Assembly (NCBI RefSeq): GCF_051710625.1
Contig: NZ_JBPESN010000030.1
Coordinates: 1 to 27,739, forward strand
Length of the DNA stretch: 27,739 nt
Reading direction: 5' to 3'
DNA from: JBPESN01 sp051710625
GTDB taxonomy: Bacteria > Pseudomonadota > Gammaproteobacteria > Enterobacterales > Enterobacteriaceae
Position numbers and translations under genes: made by a program. The notes beneath the pieces are model-generated. The model searched no databases, was not told the origin of the DNA, and saw only the letters and a program-made list of their open reading frames with translations. Positions 14,046-22,161 of the stretch are shown here, piece after piece; the first letter of the stretch is position 1; each line of letters begins with the position of its first letter.

Positions 14046-15266
14046 TTATTCCCTCCCTTCGCGCGTGGTATCGGCACGCTGTGCATTGGCGCGTCGCTGA
14101 TCCATGAGGGTTCCGCTGGCGTTACCGCCCGCGGCAGGCAGCCGCAGCAGATTAAGGGCATCGCTGCCCGAGCGGGGTTTGGTATTGCCGGCAGGCGCGT
14201 TGCGCAGCATCTGATCGAGCGGCAGCACCATCAAATTATTGCTGCCCTTGTCATTGACCAGAATTTTGCGGGTGTTGCTCAGCACGCGCTCCATGGCGTC
14301 GATATACAGACGCTCACGGGTAATTTCCGGCGCCGCTTTATATTCCGGCAGTACTTTGGCGAACCGCTGGACTTCCCCCTGCGCTTCCAGCACCGTGCGG
14401 GCTTTATAGGCGCGTCCCTCTTCTAGGATACGCTGCGCTTGGCCGTTGGCGCGCGGCTGAACTTCGTTGGAGTACGCTTCGGCTTCGCGGATATATTGCT
14501 GTTCATTTTCCCGCGCGGCGATAGCGTCATCAAACGCCGCCTTCACCTCTTCCGGCGGCCGTGCGGCCTGGAAGTTGACGTCCAGCAGGGTAATGCCCAT
14601 GTTATAAGGCTGAATAGTTTCTTCCAGCACGCGCTGGGTGTCGCTGCGCACCACGGTGCGGCCTTCGGTCAGGATGCGATCCATTGTATATTTACCGATA
14701 ATGCCGCGCAGGGCGCTGTCGGTGGCCTGACGCAGGCTGTCATCAGCATTGGTTACGCTGAACAGGTAGCGCTCAGGGTCGGTCACGCGATATTGCACGT
14801 TCATTTCCACGCGCACGACGTTTTCATCGGAGGTCAGCATCACGCCGGACGCCGCCAGCTCCCGTACCGACTCCACGTTGACCGCGGTCACAATGTCGAT
14901 GAGGGTCGGTTTCCAATTCAGGCCGGGCTGAACCAGATGATCGAATTTGCCGAAACGCAACACCACGCCGCGTTCCGCTTCCTTGATCGTATAGAAGCCG
15001 CTGCCCGCCCAAATGACCACGACGGCCGCGACCGCCAGACCGATATAACGACCGCTTCTACCCGGCGCGCCGGTGCCGGTGCTGCCGCTTTTGTTGCCGA
15101 ACCCGCTCAGCTTGCGGCTGAGTTTACGGAAGATATCATCCAGATTGGGCGGTCCTTGTTCGCGTCCGCCTTTATTATTATTTCCGCCAGAGTTGCCGCT
15201 ATTATTATTGCTGCTCCCCCACGGGTCGCGGTCATGTCCCTTATTACCGGGCTGATTCCACGCCAT
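14046..15266 (-). CDS. hflK: HflK, FtsH protease modulator (SPFH/prohibitin family)
   Basis: This 406-residue protein (E. coli 419) has a cytoplasmic N-terminus rich in Gly and Asn (~17-37), a transmembrane helix near 74-95, and an SPFH domain from GVVLRFGKFDHLVQPGLNWKPTLIDIV. A coiled-coil region (NEQQYIREAEAYSNEVQPRANGQAQRILEEG) and a flexible C-terminus follow. It is the partner of HflC in the FtsH-HflKC complex. It lies just upstream of hflC as usual. The start at 15266 follows TGGAGC. No lesion was found, although the upstream hflX is destroyed. Confidence 0.96.
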   Translation of the reverse strand: MAWNQPGNKGHDRDPWGSSNNNSGNSGGNNNKGGREQGPPNLDDIFRKLSRKLSGFGNKSGSTGTGAPGRSGRYIGLAVAAVVVIWAGSGFYTIKEAERGVVLRFGKFDHLVQPGLNWKPTLIDIVTAVNVESVRELAASGVMLTSDENVVRVEMNVQYRVTDPERYLFSVTNADDSLRQATDSALRGIIGKYTMDRILTEGRTVVRSDTQRVLEETIQPYNMGITLLDVNFQAARPPEEVKAAFDDAIAARENEQQYIREAEAYSNEVQPRANGQAQRILEEGRAYKARTVLEAQGEVQRFAKVLPEYKAAPEITRERLYIDAMERVLSNTRKILVNDKGSNNLMVLPLDQMLRNAPAGNTKPRSGSDALNLLRLPAAGGNASGTLMDQRRANAQRADTTREGRE

Positions 15267-15324
15267 ATTTTAGCTCCATTTTACTTTAATTAGTATTCTT
15301 CAGGCTTGAGTTCCCAAAGGACGG

Positions 15325-16258
15325 TCAGACAAGGTAGTTTACCAACGCTATTTCCTGCTTACATAACCGATGCCAGTCGATAATGGGCAATCTTACGACC
15401 AGCCCCCCGCTGCCATCTTCTTTAACCCACTCTTTTTCAATGGCCTGCAGTTGATAAAAACGACTGCGCCGCCGGCCAGCCGGCGGCGCAGACGGAGCTC
15501 ATGGCGCGCAATTTCACCTGCCAGACGCTCGGTGAGCGCTTGCATCAGCAGCGCCGTACCTTCACCGCTGTAGGCGGAAAGCCACACCCGGACAGGAAGG
15601 TTTTCTTCATCGCGATCGATGCGCGGCACGAAATCGTCAAGCAAATCGATTTTATTCATCACCAACAATGTCGGAATATCGTTGGCTTCAATTTCGGCCA
15701 ATACCTGATCAACCACGTCAATATTTTCACTAATACACGTGTCGGCGGCGTCGACAATATGCAGCAGCAAAGTAGTTTGCCGCGTCTCCTGCAGTGTCGC
15801 CTTAAATGCCGCGACCAGGTCGTGCGGCAAATGGCGGATAAAACCCACCGTATCTGCCAGAACGGTATCCCCCACATCGCCGACATTGATGCGCCTGAGC
15901 GTCGGGTCCAGCGTGGCGAATAACTGATCGGCCGCATAAACGCCAGCCTCGTTCATCCGATTGAAATTGAATAAGGTAGATTTTCCGGCGTTGGTATCCC
16001 CCAACAGCAAGACGGTGGGCACATCCGCGCGCGCGCGCGCGGGCACGGGCGCGCCGGCCCTGTTCACGCTGCTTTTCCCTCGACGACAAAATATTTGGCA
16101 TGCGGCGCCTTGCGGCTGCCGGTAACGACGTGCAGCGCCGCTACCCCGGCGGAAGATACCAGGAATTCAAACTCCTGCAGGTCTTCCATATCCTTGTCTT
16201 GCGAGAAAAAGATGTGAACCAGCATGGCCTGCTCACCGGCATCGTAACGGTCAAACAA
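15325..16258 (-). pseudogene. hflX: hflX ribosome-associated GTPase, large internal deletion and frameshifts
   Basis: The N-terminus begins at a TTG codon (16258) behind AGAGG and reads FDRYDAGEQAMLVHIFFSQDKDMEDLQEFEFLVSSAGVAALHVVTGSRKAPHAKYFVVEGK. About 130 residues of the HflX domain are then missing, and the sequence resumes out of frame at EKQREQGRRAR. The GTPase domain is present (G1 LLGDTNAGKST, G3 DTVGF, G4 NKID) up to ERLAGEIARHELRL. A further frameshift follows, after which another frame encodes SRFYQLQAIEKEWVKED and the end at 15325 (NYLV). E. coli HflX has 426 residues and splits stalled ribosomes. A (CG)8 run at 16026-16041 lies in the linker before G1. The 224-codon open frame from 16067 is a leftover, not an independent gene. 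Confidence 0.93.
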
Positions 16259-16299
16259 GCGTACAACCTCTAATGCGGGTATACCGCAGCTATAATCGG

Positions 16300-16326
16300 G
16301 CCTTAGCGCAGACAGCACGCTAAAGC
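16300..16326 (-). terminator. Hairpin between hfq and hflX
   Basis: GCCTTAGCG (16300-16308) and CGCTAAAGC (16318-16326) can form a 9-bp stem with one G-U pair and a 9-base loop. It lies 30 bases after the hfq stop. No T-run follows, so it may be an attenuator or an RNA-processing or stability structure rather than a terminator. Confidence 0.3.
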
Positions 16327-16355
16327 ACCGCAAATGGTCAACACAAGGATACGCC

Positions 16356-16661
16356 TTATTCGGCGTCATCGCTTTCCGGCTGCGACGCTTGCGAAGCGGG
16401 GGTGCTGCCATGGTGATAATTACTGGAACCGCCGCTCGGATTGCTATTGTGATGCGATACGGAGCGCGACGGTACGACAGTAGAGATGGCATGTTTGTAA
16501 ACCATCTGGCTGACCGTGTTTTTCAATAAAATGACAAACTGATCGAAAGATTCAATCTGGCCCTGTAGTTTAATGCCATTCACCAAATAAATAGAAACCG
16601 GAACACGTTCCCGACGCAATGCGTTCAAGAACGGATCTTGCAAAGATTGCCCCTTAGCCAT
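16356..16661 (-). CDS. hfq: RNA chaperone Hfq
   Basis: The 101 residues (E. coli 102) start MAKGQSLQDPFLNALRRERVPVSIYLVNGIKLQGQIESFDQFVILLKN and continue VSQMVYKHAISTVVPSR. This is the complete Sm fold, including Gln8, the distal-face residues, and the YKHA proximal pocket. A disordered Ser/Asn/His-rich C-terminus ending ESDDAE completes the protein. Hfq hexamers pair small RNAs with mRNAs. A GGAAAAG site precedes the ATG. It lies between miaA and hflX in the usual order. Its conservation next to a ruined hflX shows separate selection. Confidence 0.97.
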   Translation of the reverse strand: MAKGQSLQDPFLNALRRERVPVSIYLVNGIKLQGQIESFDQFVILLKNTVSQMVYKHAISTVVPSRSVSHHNSNPSGGSSNYHHGSTPASQASQPESDDAE

Positions 16662-16774
16662 TCTGTCTTTTCCTTATGTGCTTGTTGTTTGTAACAAGAA
16701 CCATGTGGCTCTAAATAAAATAATCGTTGTAAAAAAGCGCGTTCAGTACCATCAATTGTACACAATCACCCAAC

Positions 16775-17716
16775 CTATGCACTAACAACCTGTAATACCC
16801 TGTCAAGGGCGACGACGGGCTCATCGCTATCCAGCCAATGAACATCGTGCCACCCGCGCAGCCAGGTCATCTGGCGCTTGGCAAGTTGTCGTGTCGCACA
16901 AATTCCGCGGAACACCATGTCATCATAATCGGTTTCGTCGGCCAGATATGACCACATCTGGCGATAACCGACGCGACGGATGGATGGCATTTCCCTGTGA
17001 AGATCACCTCGGGCAAAAAGCGTACTGACCTCGTGCTCGAAACCGGCGGCCAACATCTGATGAAAGCGCTGCGCGATACGCTGATGCAGCAAAGCGCGGT
17101 CAAGCGGTGCGATGGCGAATTGATGTACCCGATACGCTAGCGCTTCACCGGATATTTTTGTCAGTTTCGTTAGAGTGTTACCTGAAACGAAAAAAACTTC
17201 CAGTGCCCGCGATAGTCTCTGCGGATCATTAGGATGAATACGATTTGCCGCCATCGGATCGATCTGTTGCAATTGCCGGTGTAACGCCTGCCATCCCATT
17301 GTTTCCGCCTCGCGTTCAATGTGCGCGCGCACTTCGGGATCTGCCGGGGGCAAGGGGGATAATCCCTCCAGCAGCGCCTTGAAGTAGAGCATGGTCCCAC
17401 CCACCAACAACGGTATATGACCGGCCTCGGTGATCTCTGCCATTTCCTTAAGCGCATCACGGCGGAAATCCGCCGCTGAATAAGCCTCCGCCGGATCGCG
17501 GATATCTATCAGGCGATGTGGCGCCCGCGCCAGCTCGTCGGCGCCGGGCTTCGCCGTGCCGATATCCATACCGCAATAGATCAGCGCGGAATCGACGCTG
17601 ATGATCTCCACCGGCAGATGTTGGCACAACGCCATCGCCATCGCGGTTTTGCCGGAGGCGGTTGGCCCCATAAGGAAAATGGCCTGGGGCCCGCGCGGAA
17701 ATGTCGCCTCAGTCAT
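16775..17716 (-). CDS. miaA: tRNA dimethylallyltransferase MiaA
   Basis: The 313-residue protein (E. coli 316) has the P-loop FLMGPTASGKTAMAMAL (~14-30), SVDSALIYCGMDIGTAKP, HRLIDIRDPAEAYSAADF and GGTMLYFKALLEGLSPLP, plus a C-terminal tRNA-binding helical region. It transfers a dimethylallyl group to A37 of tRNAs reading UNN codons, the first step to ms2i6A. The gene overlaps the 3' end of mutL by 8 bases, as in enteric superoperons. It appears intact. Confidence 0.96.
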   Translation of the reverse strand: MTEATFPRGPQAIFLMGPTASGKTAMAMALCQHLPVEIISVDSALIYCGMDIGTAKPGADELARAPHRLIDIRDPAEAYSAADFRRDALKEMAEITEAGHIPLLVGGTMLYFKALLEGLSPLPPADPEVRAHIEREAETMGWQALHRQLQQIDPMAANRIHPNDPQRLSRALEVFFVSGNTLTKLTKISGEALAYRVHQFAIAPLDRALLHQRIAQRFHQMLAAGFEHEVSTLFARGDLHREMPSIRRVGYRQMWSYLADETDYDDMVFRGICATRQLAKRQMTWLRGWHDVHWLDSDEPVVALDRVLQVVSA

Positions 17717-20009
17717 GGTTCAGGGTTTTAATAGCGGCCTCAAAATTCAATGTTACCAGAAGCCCGTCGGGCGGGGCTTTCACCCACTGCGGACAAAGCC
17801 GCTCCACCTCGGCAAGCAATTGTATCGCCCGGGAATGGCTCCAAGCGACCGATTCGTGCTGCAGCCGGCGGGCAAGCCAGACCGCAACCTGGTGATGCGT
17901 CACCGACGTTTCACCTCCCAGGTAGCCTAACAGGTCTGGAATCAAGTTTTGTAAATTTTGTTGGCGTAATGGTAAAGGTACCGCATTCAGTATCGCATGA
18001 TGAACATGTGCCTGTAGCGCAATACCCATTTCCTGCAGCAGCGGCTGGTGGCGTTTGAGTGCCGCAATCTCTGCATCGCGCAGCGTCATACGCAGCGGAA
18101 TCAGCAGTGGCTGAGCGCGCAGCGTCGCGCTCCCCGGCGTCAGTTGGCGTTCGGTCAGGCAGCGTTCGGCAACCGGCAGCGAGAGTAGCGCCAGACTGCC
18201 TGCCGATTCCACCAGCGCGTAGCAAGGCGGCACCAAGGTCAACACCCGGCCGAACGTGTGCGGATTTCCGACGACGCTCTCCCCGACGCTGACGTGGGCA
18301 GCGCCGCTGTGAGCGCCGGCGAGCGGGTGGGCATCCTCGGTATTGGCTTGGGCGGGATTGGCGCCGCTGTCCCGTTTGACCGACGCGGCGCCGGCTGAGT
18401 CAGCCTCAGCGGGAGTCAGCGTGAATGGAACCTCTTTGTCGCTCTGCCCGTGACGGGCGCCGGCGGCATAGTGGCCCCCGGGGGCCTGACTAACGTCAGC
18501 GTGCCCCGCGTCGTCAGCCGAGAGCGGTGCGTCATCAATTGACGACCAGCCACCCTCTGCCGGCCGACGCTTAGCGAATATATCGCGCTGTGCTGTTTGT
18601 GTCTCTTGCGGCAACGGCGCTGTCTGCATCAGTTGCCAGTAAAGGGCCCCTTCTTGACGCTTGAAACCCGCACCGCCGGCGTAGCCGTTGCTGCGCTCCC
18701 GCGCCTGGCTACCGCCGGCGCTATGCTGACGCGACGACACCGTCCCGCCTACGACCGCAGGTTGGCTATCGCCCTCCCCATCTCCGCCGATCTCTTCCTT
18801 CAGGCGCCTCGCCTCGGCGCCGGCAGCCGCCGAAGGCCGCTGCCCGGATGCGGCTGGATCCGCCGGCAAGGGTGATAATGTTTCACCGTCGGCCTGCTGC
18901 GCCGCCCATCGGGGGTAGGTCTCGCCGGCGGGTAGCGTGAAATGATTGCGCCCAGCCGCCTGACGGTTTTCCGGCGCGCGCGGCCCTTCCTCAGCCATCG
19001 CCAGGCCAGGAGCCGTGCTTTGCTGCAGAACGGTCATTACCGCCTGGTAAATAAAGTCATGCACCAGCCGCGCCTGGTGAAAACGCACTTCGTGTTTGGC
19101 GGGATGGACATTAACGTCGACCTGATGGGGCTCCACGTCAAGAAACAGCACGAAAGCCGGCTGCTGCATCCCCGCCAGCTGTTCCTGATAGGCCTGCCGG
19201 ATGGCGTGGTTGATTAGTTTGTCGCGCATCGTGCGCCGATTGACATAACTGTATTGCATCTCGGGCAGTTTTCCGCCCGACGGATCCGCCACCCAGCCGT
19301 GAATAGCCAAATCGCCATGCTGCCAGGAAACGCTCAAGGCCCGCTCGACGAAAGCCGGGCCGCATAGCGCGCCCAGCCTGCTCAGATGCTGGCCGGGCTG
19401 GCTGGGCGCGCGGTATTGGCGAAACGTTTTGCCGTTGTGCTGCAAAATAAACGCCACGTCGAATCGTGCCAGCGCAATACGGCGGATGATTCCATCAATA
19501 TGGGTAAATTCGGTCTTTTCGGTACGCATAAACTTGCGCCGGCCCGGCGTGTTATAAAACAGATCCAGCACCTCCACCGTCGTTCCCACCGGATGGGCGG
19601 CAGGTTTCAGCGTAACCGCCAAATCGCGACCCTCGGCGTAGGCTTGCCAGGCCTCGCTTTGCGCAGCGGTGCGCGAGGTCAACGTCAGACGCGACACGGC
19701 GCTGACGCTGGCCAGCGCTTCGCCGCGAAAACCCATGCTGGTAATAGTTTCGAGGTCGTCCAGGCTGGCGATTTTGCTGGTCGCGTGGCGGGCCAGCGCT
19801 AATGCCAGCTCATCTTTATCGATACCGCTACCGTTATCCCGGATACGGATGCGTTTGGCACCACCGCGCTCGATATCGATTTCAATGCGCGTCGCCCCGG
19901 CGTCAAGACTATTTTCGACCAGTTCCTTTACCACCGACGCGGGACGTTCCACCACTTCACCGGCGGCGATTTGGTTGGCAAGCTGTGGCGGTAACACCTG
20001 TATCGGCAT
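17709..20009 (-). CDS. mutL: DNA mismatch repair protein MutL, enlarged linker
   Basis: This 766-residue protein is longer than E. coli MutL (615). The N-terminal GHKL ATPase is complete: VVKELVENSLDAGA with catalytic Glu, DNGSGI, SMGFRGEALASVSAVS, and KHEVRF with the conserved Lys. The C-terminal dimerisation domain (from about residue 600, ALVESAGSLALLSLPVAER.. to KTLNHD) is also complete. The additional length lies in a disordered linker (about residues 345-590) rich in Ala, Gly, Gln and Ser. MutL couples MutS recognition to MutH nicking and UvrD loading. The start MPIQVLPPQLANQIAAGEVVERPASVV is canonical. No frameshift was seen, so mismatch repair may still work even though neighbouring genes carry short indels. 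Confidence 0.95.
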   Translation of the reverse strand: MPIQVLPPQLANQIAAGEVVERPASVVKELVENSLDAGATRIEIDIERGGAKRIRIRDNGSGIDKDELALALARHATSKIASLDDLETITSMGFRGEALASVSAVSRLTLTSRTAAQSEAWQAYAEGRDLAVTLKPAAHPVGTTVEVLDLFYNTPGRRKFMRTEKTEFTHIDGIIRRIALARFDVAFILQHNGKTFRQYRAPSQPGQHLSRLGALCGPAFVERALSVSWQHGDLAIHGWVADPSGGKLPEMQYSYVNRRTMRDKLINHAIRQAYQEQLAGMQQPAFVLFLDVEPHQVDVNVHPAKHEVRFHQARLVHDFIYQAVMTVLQQSTAPGLAMAEEGPRAPENRQAAGRNHFTLPAGETYPRWAAQQADGETLSPLPADPAASGQRPSAAAGAEARRLKEEIGGDGEGDSQPAVVGGTVSSRQHSAGGSQARERSNGYAGGAGFKRQEGALYWQLMQTAPLPQETQTAQRDIFAKRRPAEGGWSSIDDAPLSADDAGHADVSQAPGGHYAAGARHGQSDKEVPFTLTPAEADSAGAASVKRDSGANPAQANTEDAHPLAGAHSGAAHVSVGESVVGNPHTFGRVLTLVPPCYALVESAGSLALLSLPVAERCLTERQLTPGSATLRAQPLLIPLRMTLRDAEIAALKRHQPLLQEMGIALQAHVHHAILNAVPLPLRQQNLQNLIPDLLGYLGGETSVTHHQVAVWLARRLQHESVAWSHSRAIQLLAEVERLCPQWVKAPPDGLLVTLNFEAAIKTLNHD

Positions 20010-20158
20010 AATAATCGGGTTCCTCTGCCCTTAAGTGGGCGGTATGGGCAACGGCTGCCCCAGCATGACGTTATTGGACGTCATATTATTGGCGCGCTTG
20101 ATAGCGCCGGGGGACACCCCGTAGTGCGTGGCGATACGTTGACCGTTATTGCCGCGCA

Positions 20159-21676
20159 CTACCCGATGCCGACGCGGCGCGGCCTGGACGCTGTCGCCGG
20201 CGGGGGAATACGCAGCCGCTGTCCTACCCAGACACCGTCTTTTTTCAGCGCGTTAAGCGTCCGAATCGACGCCATGCTGACCCCGTACTGGCGGGCGATG
20301 GAAGACAGCGTCTCGCCACGTTTGACGATATGACCACCGCTAGCCGGCGCCAGTGCATCGGCCGCGGAGCTAACGCCCTGCGGCCGGTTTTCGAGCTTTG
20401 GGCCGGTTTGCAGCGGATGCGCCAGGAAATAAGCGCGTAAGCCCAGATACAGGGCGTTGGCGATCTTATCCTGGTATGCGTTGCTACCGAGTAGCCGCTC
20501 CTCCCGGGTATTACTGATGAAACCGGTTTCCACCAGCAGCGACGGAATATCCGGTGAACGCAGGACGCCGAGGCTGGCGTGTTCCGGCTGGCGCTTATGC
20601 AGCGCACCCACCCGCTGCAGTTGGCCCAGCACCTTCACCGCGATGTCATATCCCACCCGCTGCGAGTGGCCGAACTGGAGATCCAGCACCGCCTGACTGA
20701 GATAAGGATCGGCATGGTTGTTGGCAAGCAAATCGCCCGCGCCGCCCAGCAGCTCCGACTGTTTCTCATGCTGCTCCAGCCAGTTTGCCATTTCACTGTT
20801 GGCGCGCCGGTTGGAGAGCACCCATACTGATGCCCCGCTGGCGCCGCGATTGGGCGCGGCATCGGCGTGAATGGAGACCAGCACGCTGGCGCCCTTTTTA
20901 CGCGCGACATCAGAGCGGCCCATCACCGAAATGAAGTAATCACCATCGCGGGTCAATACCGGCTTAAACATGGGATCCTCGTCGAGCAACGTTTTCAGTT
21001 TGCAGGCGATGGCGATGGTGACATTCTTCTCATGCAGGCCGTTGGGACCCGTCGCCCCCGGATCCTGACCGCCGTGGCCGGCGTCGATGCCCACCACTAC
21101 CGGTTCGGCACCTGCCGACAACCGACCGCGCGGTGTCGGTGTCGATGCCGGCGTCGCCACCGCAGCGGTGCTCTCCACCACCGTCACCCGGTTGGTAAAC
21201 GGATGTTTCACCGTTTTTGGCGGCGGTGGCGCGCTCGAAACAGCCTCGGCAGCGCGGGTCCGTGGCGCAGGTGCGACGGCGGTTGTCTGCGGGCTGGTTA
21301 CGGCCAGAACAACATTATAACGCTTGTCGACCTGCCGTATCGTGGCCTGTGCGCGGGATTTGCGGGTCAGCTCGAAAACCAGACGCAAACTCTGCTTATC
21401 GACCGGCGTACTGGTGCGAATGCGCTTAATGACATTCTCGCCGCTGAACTCGAGGGGCAATCCCTGCACCGGGCCGCTCTGGCGGATATCTACCACCACC
21501 CGCTCAGGATTATGCAGCGAGAAAAAGGCGTATATCGGCTGTTGCTTAAACCCGAGCGTCACCGTCGCTTGGCTGGCGCTGTTCGCGATGTTGATATCGC
21601 CGAGCGTCGCCGCTGCTGCCTGCCCCATCATCAAACCCACCGCCAACACCAGCATTATCCTGAACTTTAGCATCAT
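20159..21676 (-). CDS. amiB: N-acetylmuramoyl-L-alanine amidase AmiB, C-terminus cut by frameshift
   Basis: From ATG 21676 (overlapping the tsaE stop as ATGA) the 505-residue protein has a signal peptide (1-23, ending GQAAAA) and an AMIN domain (~24-125). A Pro/Ala linker follows, then an Amidase_3 domain with zinc ligands in DAGHGG (H201), LHEKN (E216) and SIHADA, and the catalytic Glu in LLVETGF. A LysM domain (HIVKRGETLSSIARQYGVSMASIRTLNALKKDGVWVGQRLRIP) comes next. The enzyme cleaves peptides from septal murein after activation by EnvC. A missing base near 20205 ends the frame at 20159. In the next frame a second LysM-like repeat (VVRGNNGQRIATHYGVSPGAIKRANN..) continues to a stop at 20031, 21 bases before mutL. 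The catalytic part is complete, so the shortened protein may be active. Confidence 0.87.
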   Translation of the reverse strand: MMLKFRIMLVLAVGLMMGQAAAATLGDINIANSASQATVTLGFKQQPIYAFFSLHNPERVVVDIRQSGPVQGLPLEFSGENVIKRIRTSTPVDKQSLRLVFELTRKSRAQATIRQVDKRYNVVLAVTSPQTTAVAPAPRTRAAEAVSSAPPPPKTVKHPFTNRVTVVESTAAVATPASTPTPRGRLSAGAEPVVVGIDAGHGGQDPGATGPNGLHEKNVTIAIACKLKTLLDEDPMFKPVLTRDGDYFISVMGRSDVARKKGASVLVSIHADAAPNRGASGASVWVLSNRRANSEMANWLEQHEKQSELLGGAGDLLANNHADPYLSQAVLDLQFGHSQRVGYDIAVKVLGQLQRVGALHKRQPEHASLGVLRSPDIPSLLVETGFISNTREERLLGSNAYQDKIANALYLGLRAYFLAHPLQTGPKLENRPQGVSSAADALAPASGGHIVKRGETLSSIARQYGVSMASIRTLNALKKDGVWVGQRLRIPPPATASRPRRVGIG

Positions 21677-22152
21677 GAAGGCGTTCCCTGTGGCGGCGCC
21701 AAGCGGGCCAGAACGTGCTCGCCGATGGCGCTCAGCGCTTGCGCTTGCGCCTGCTGGCCGTCGCCCTGATACTGCAACGTCAGCGCGATATCCGCCGCCG
21801 GCAAAACACCCTCCCCGCGTTGTGGCCACTCCACCAAACACAGGGCGGTGTCATCGAAATAGTCCCGCACTCCCATAAACTCAAGCTCCTCCGGATCCGC
21901 CAGACGATAAAGGTCAAAATGATAGACCGTCCAGCGAGGTAACGCGTAAGGCTCGACCAGGGTATAGGTCGGACTTTTCACATTGCCCGCATACCCCAAC
22001 GCACGCAGAAAACCACGGCAAAATGTGGTTTTGCCGGCGCCGAGATCGCCATAAAGGTAAATCACGCAGGCTTGCCGGCAGGCGGCGGCCACTGCAGCGC
22101 CCAGTGCGACGGTTGCCGTATCATCCGGCAGGGGTATTACACGTTTTTCCAT
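21673..22152 (-). CDS. tsaE: tRNA threonylcarbamoyladenosine biosynthesis ATPase TsaE
   Basis: This 159-residue protein (E. coli 153) has the Walker A motif YLYGDLGAGKTTFCRGFLRALG (~33-54), VKSPTYTLVEPY (switch region), HFDLYRLADPEELEFMG and VEWPQRGEG. With TsaB, TsaC and TsaD it makes t6A37 in tRNAs decoding ANN codons, an essential modification. The frame is intact. It lies 9 bases after the nnr remnant and overlaps amiB by four bases, so it is presumably still transcribed from the promoter of the dead nnr gene. Confidence 0.95.
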   Translation of the reverse strand: MEKRVIPLPDDTATVALGAAVAAACRQACVIYLYGDLGAGKTTFCRGFLRALGYAGNVKSPTYTLVEPYALPRWTVYHFDLYRLADPEELEFMGVRDYFDDTALCLVEWPQRGEGVLPAADIALTLQYQGDGQQAQAQALSAIGEHVLARLAPPQGTPS

Positions 22153-22161
22153 GTCTGGTTT

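Noticed and set aside
15393..16067. A 224-codon GTPase gene as an independent small gene
   Set aside because: It is the central fragment of hflX with an aberrant start and an out-of-frame C-terminus; flanking hflX pieces lie in other frames.
21677..21841. Longer amiB start at 21841 giving 55 extra N-terminal residues
   Set aside because: The extension overlaps tsaE codons and would bury the signal peptide; the ATG at 21676 gives a proper signal sequence and the usual ATGA overlap.
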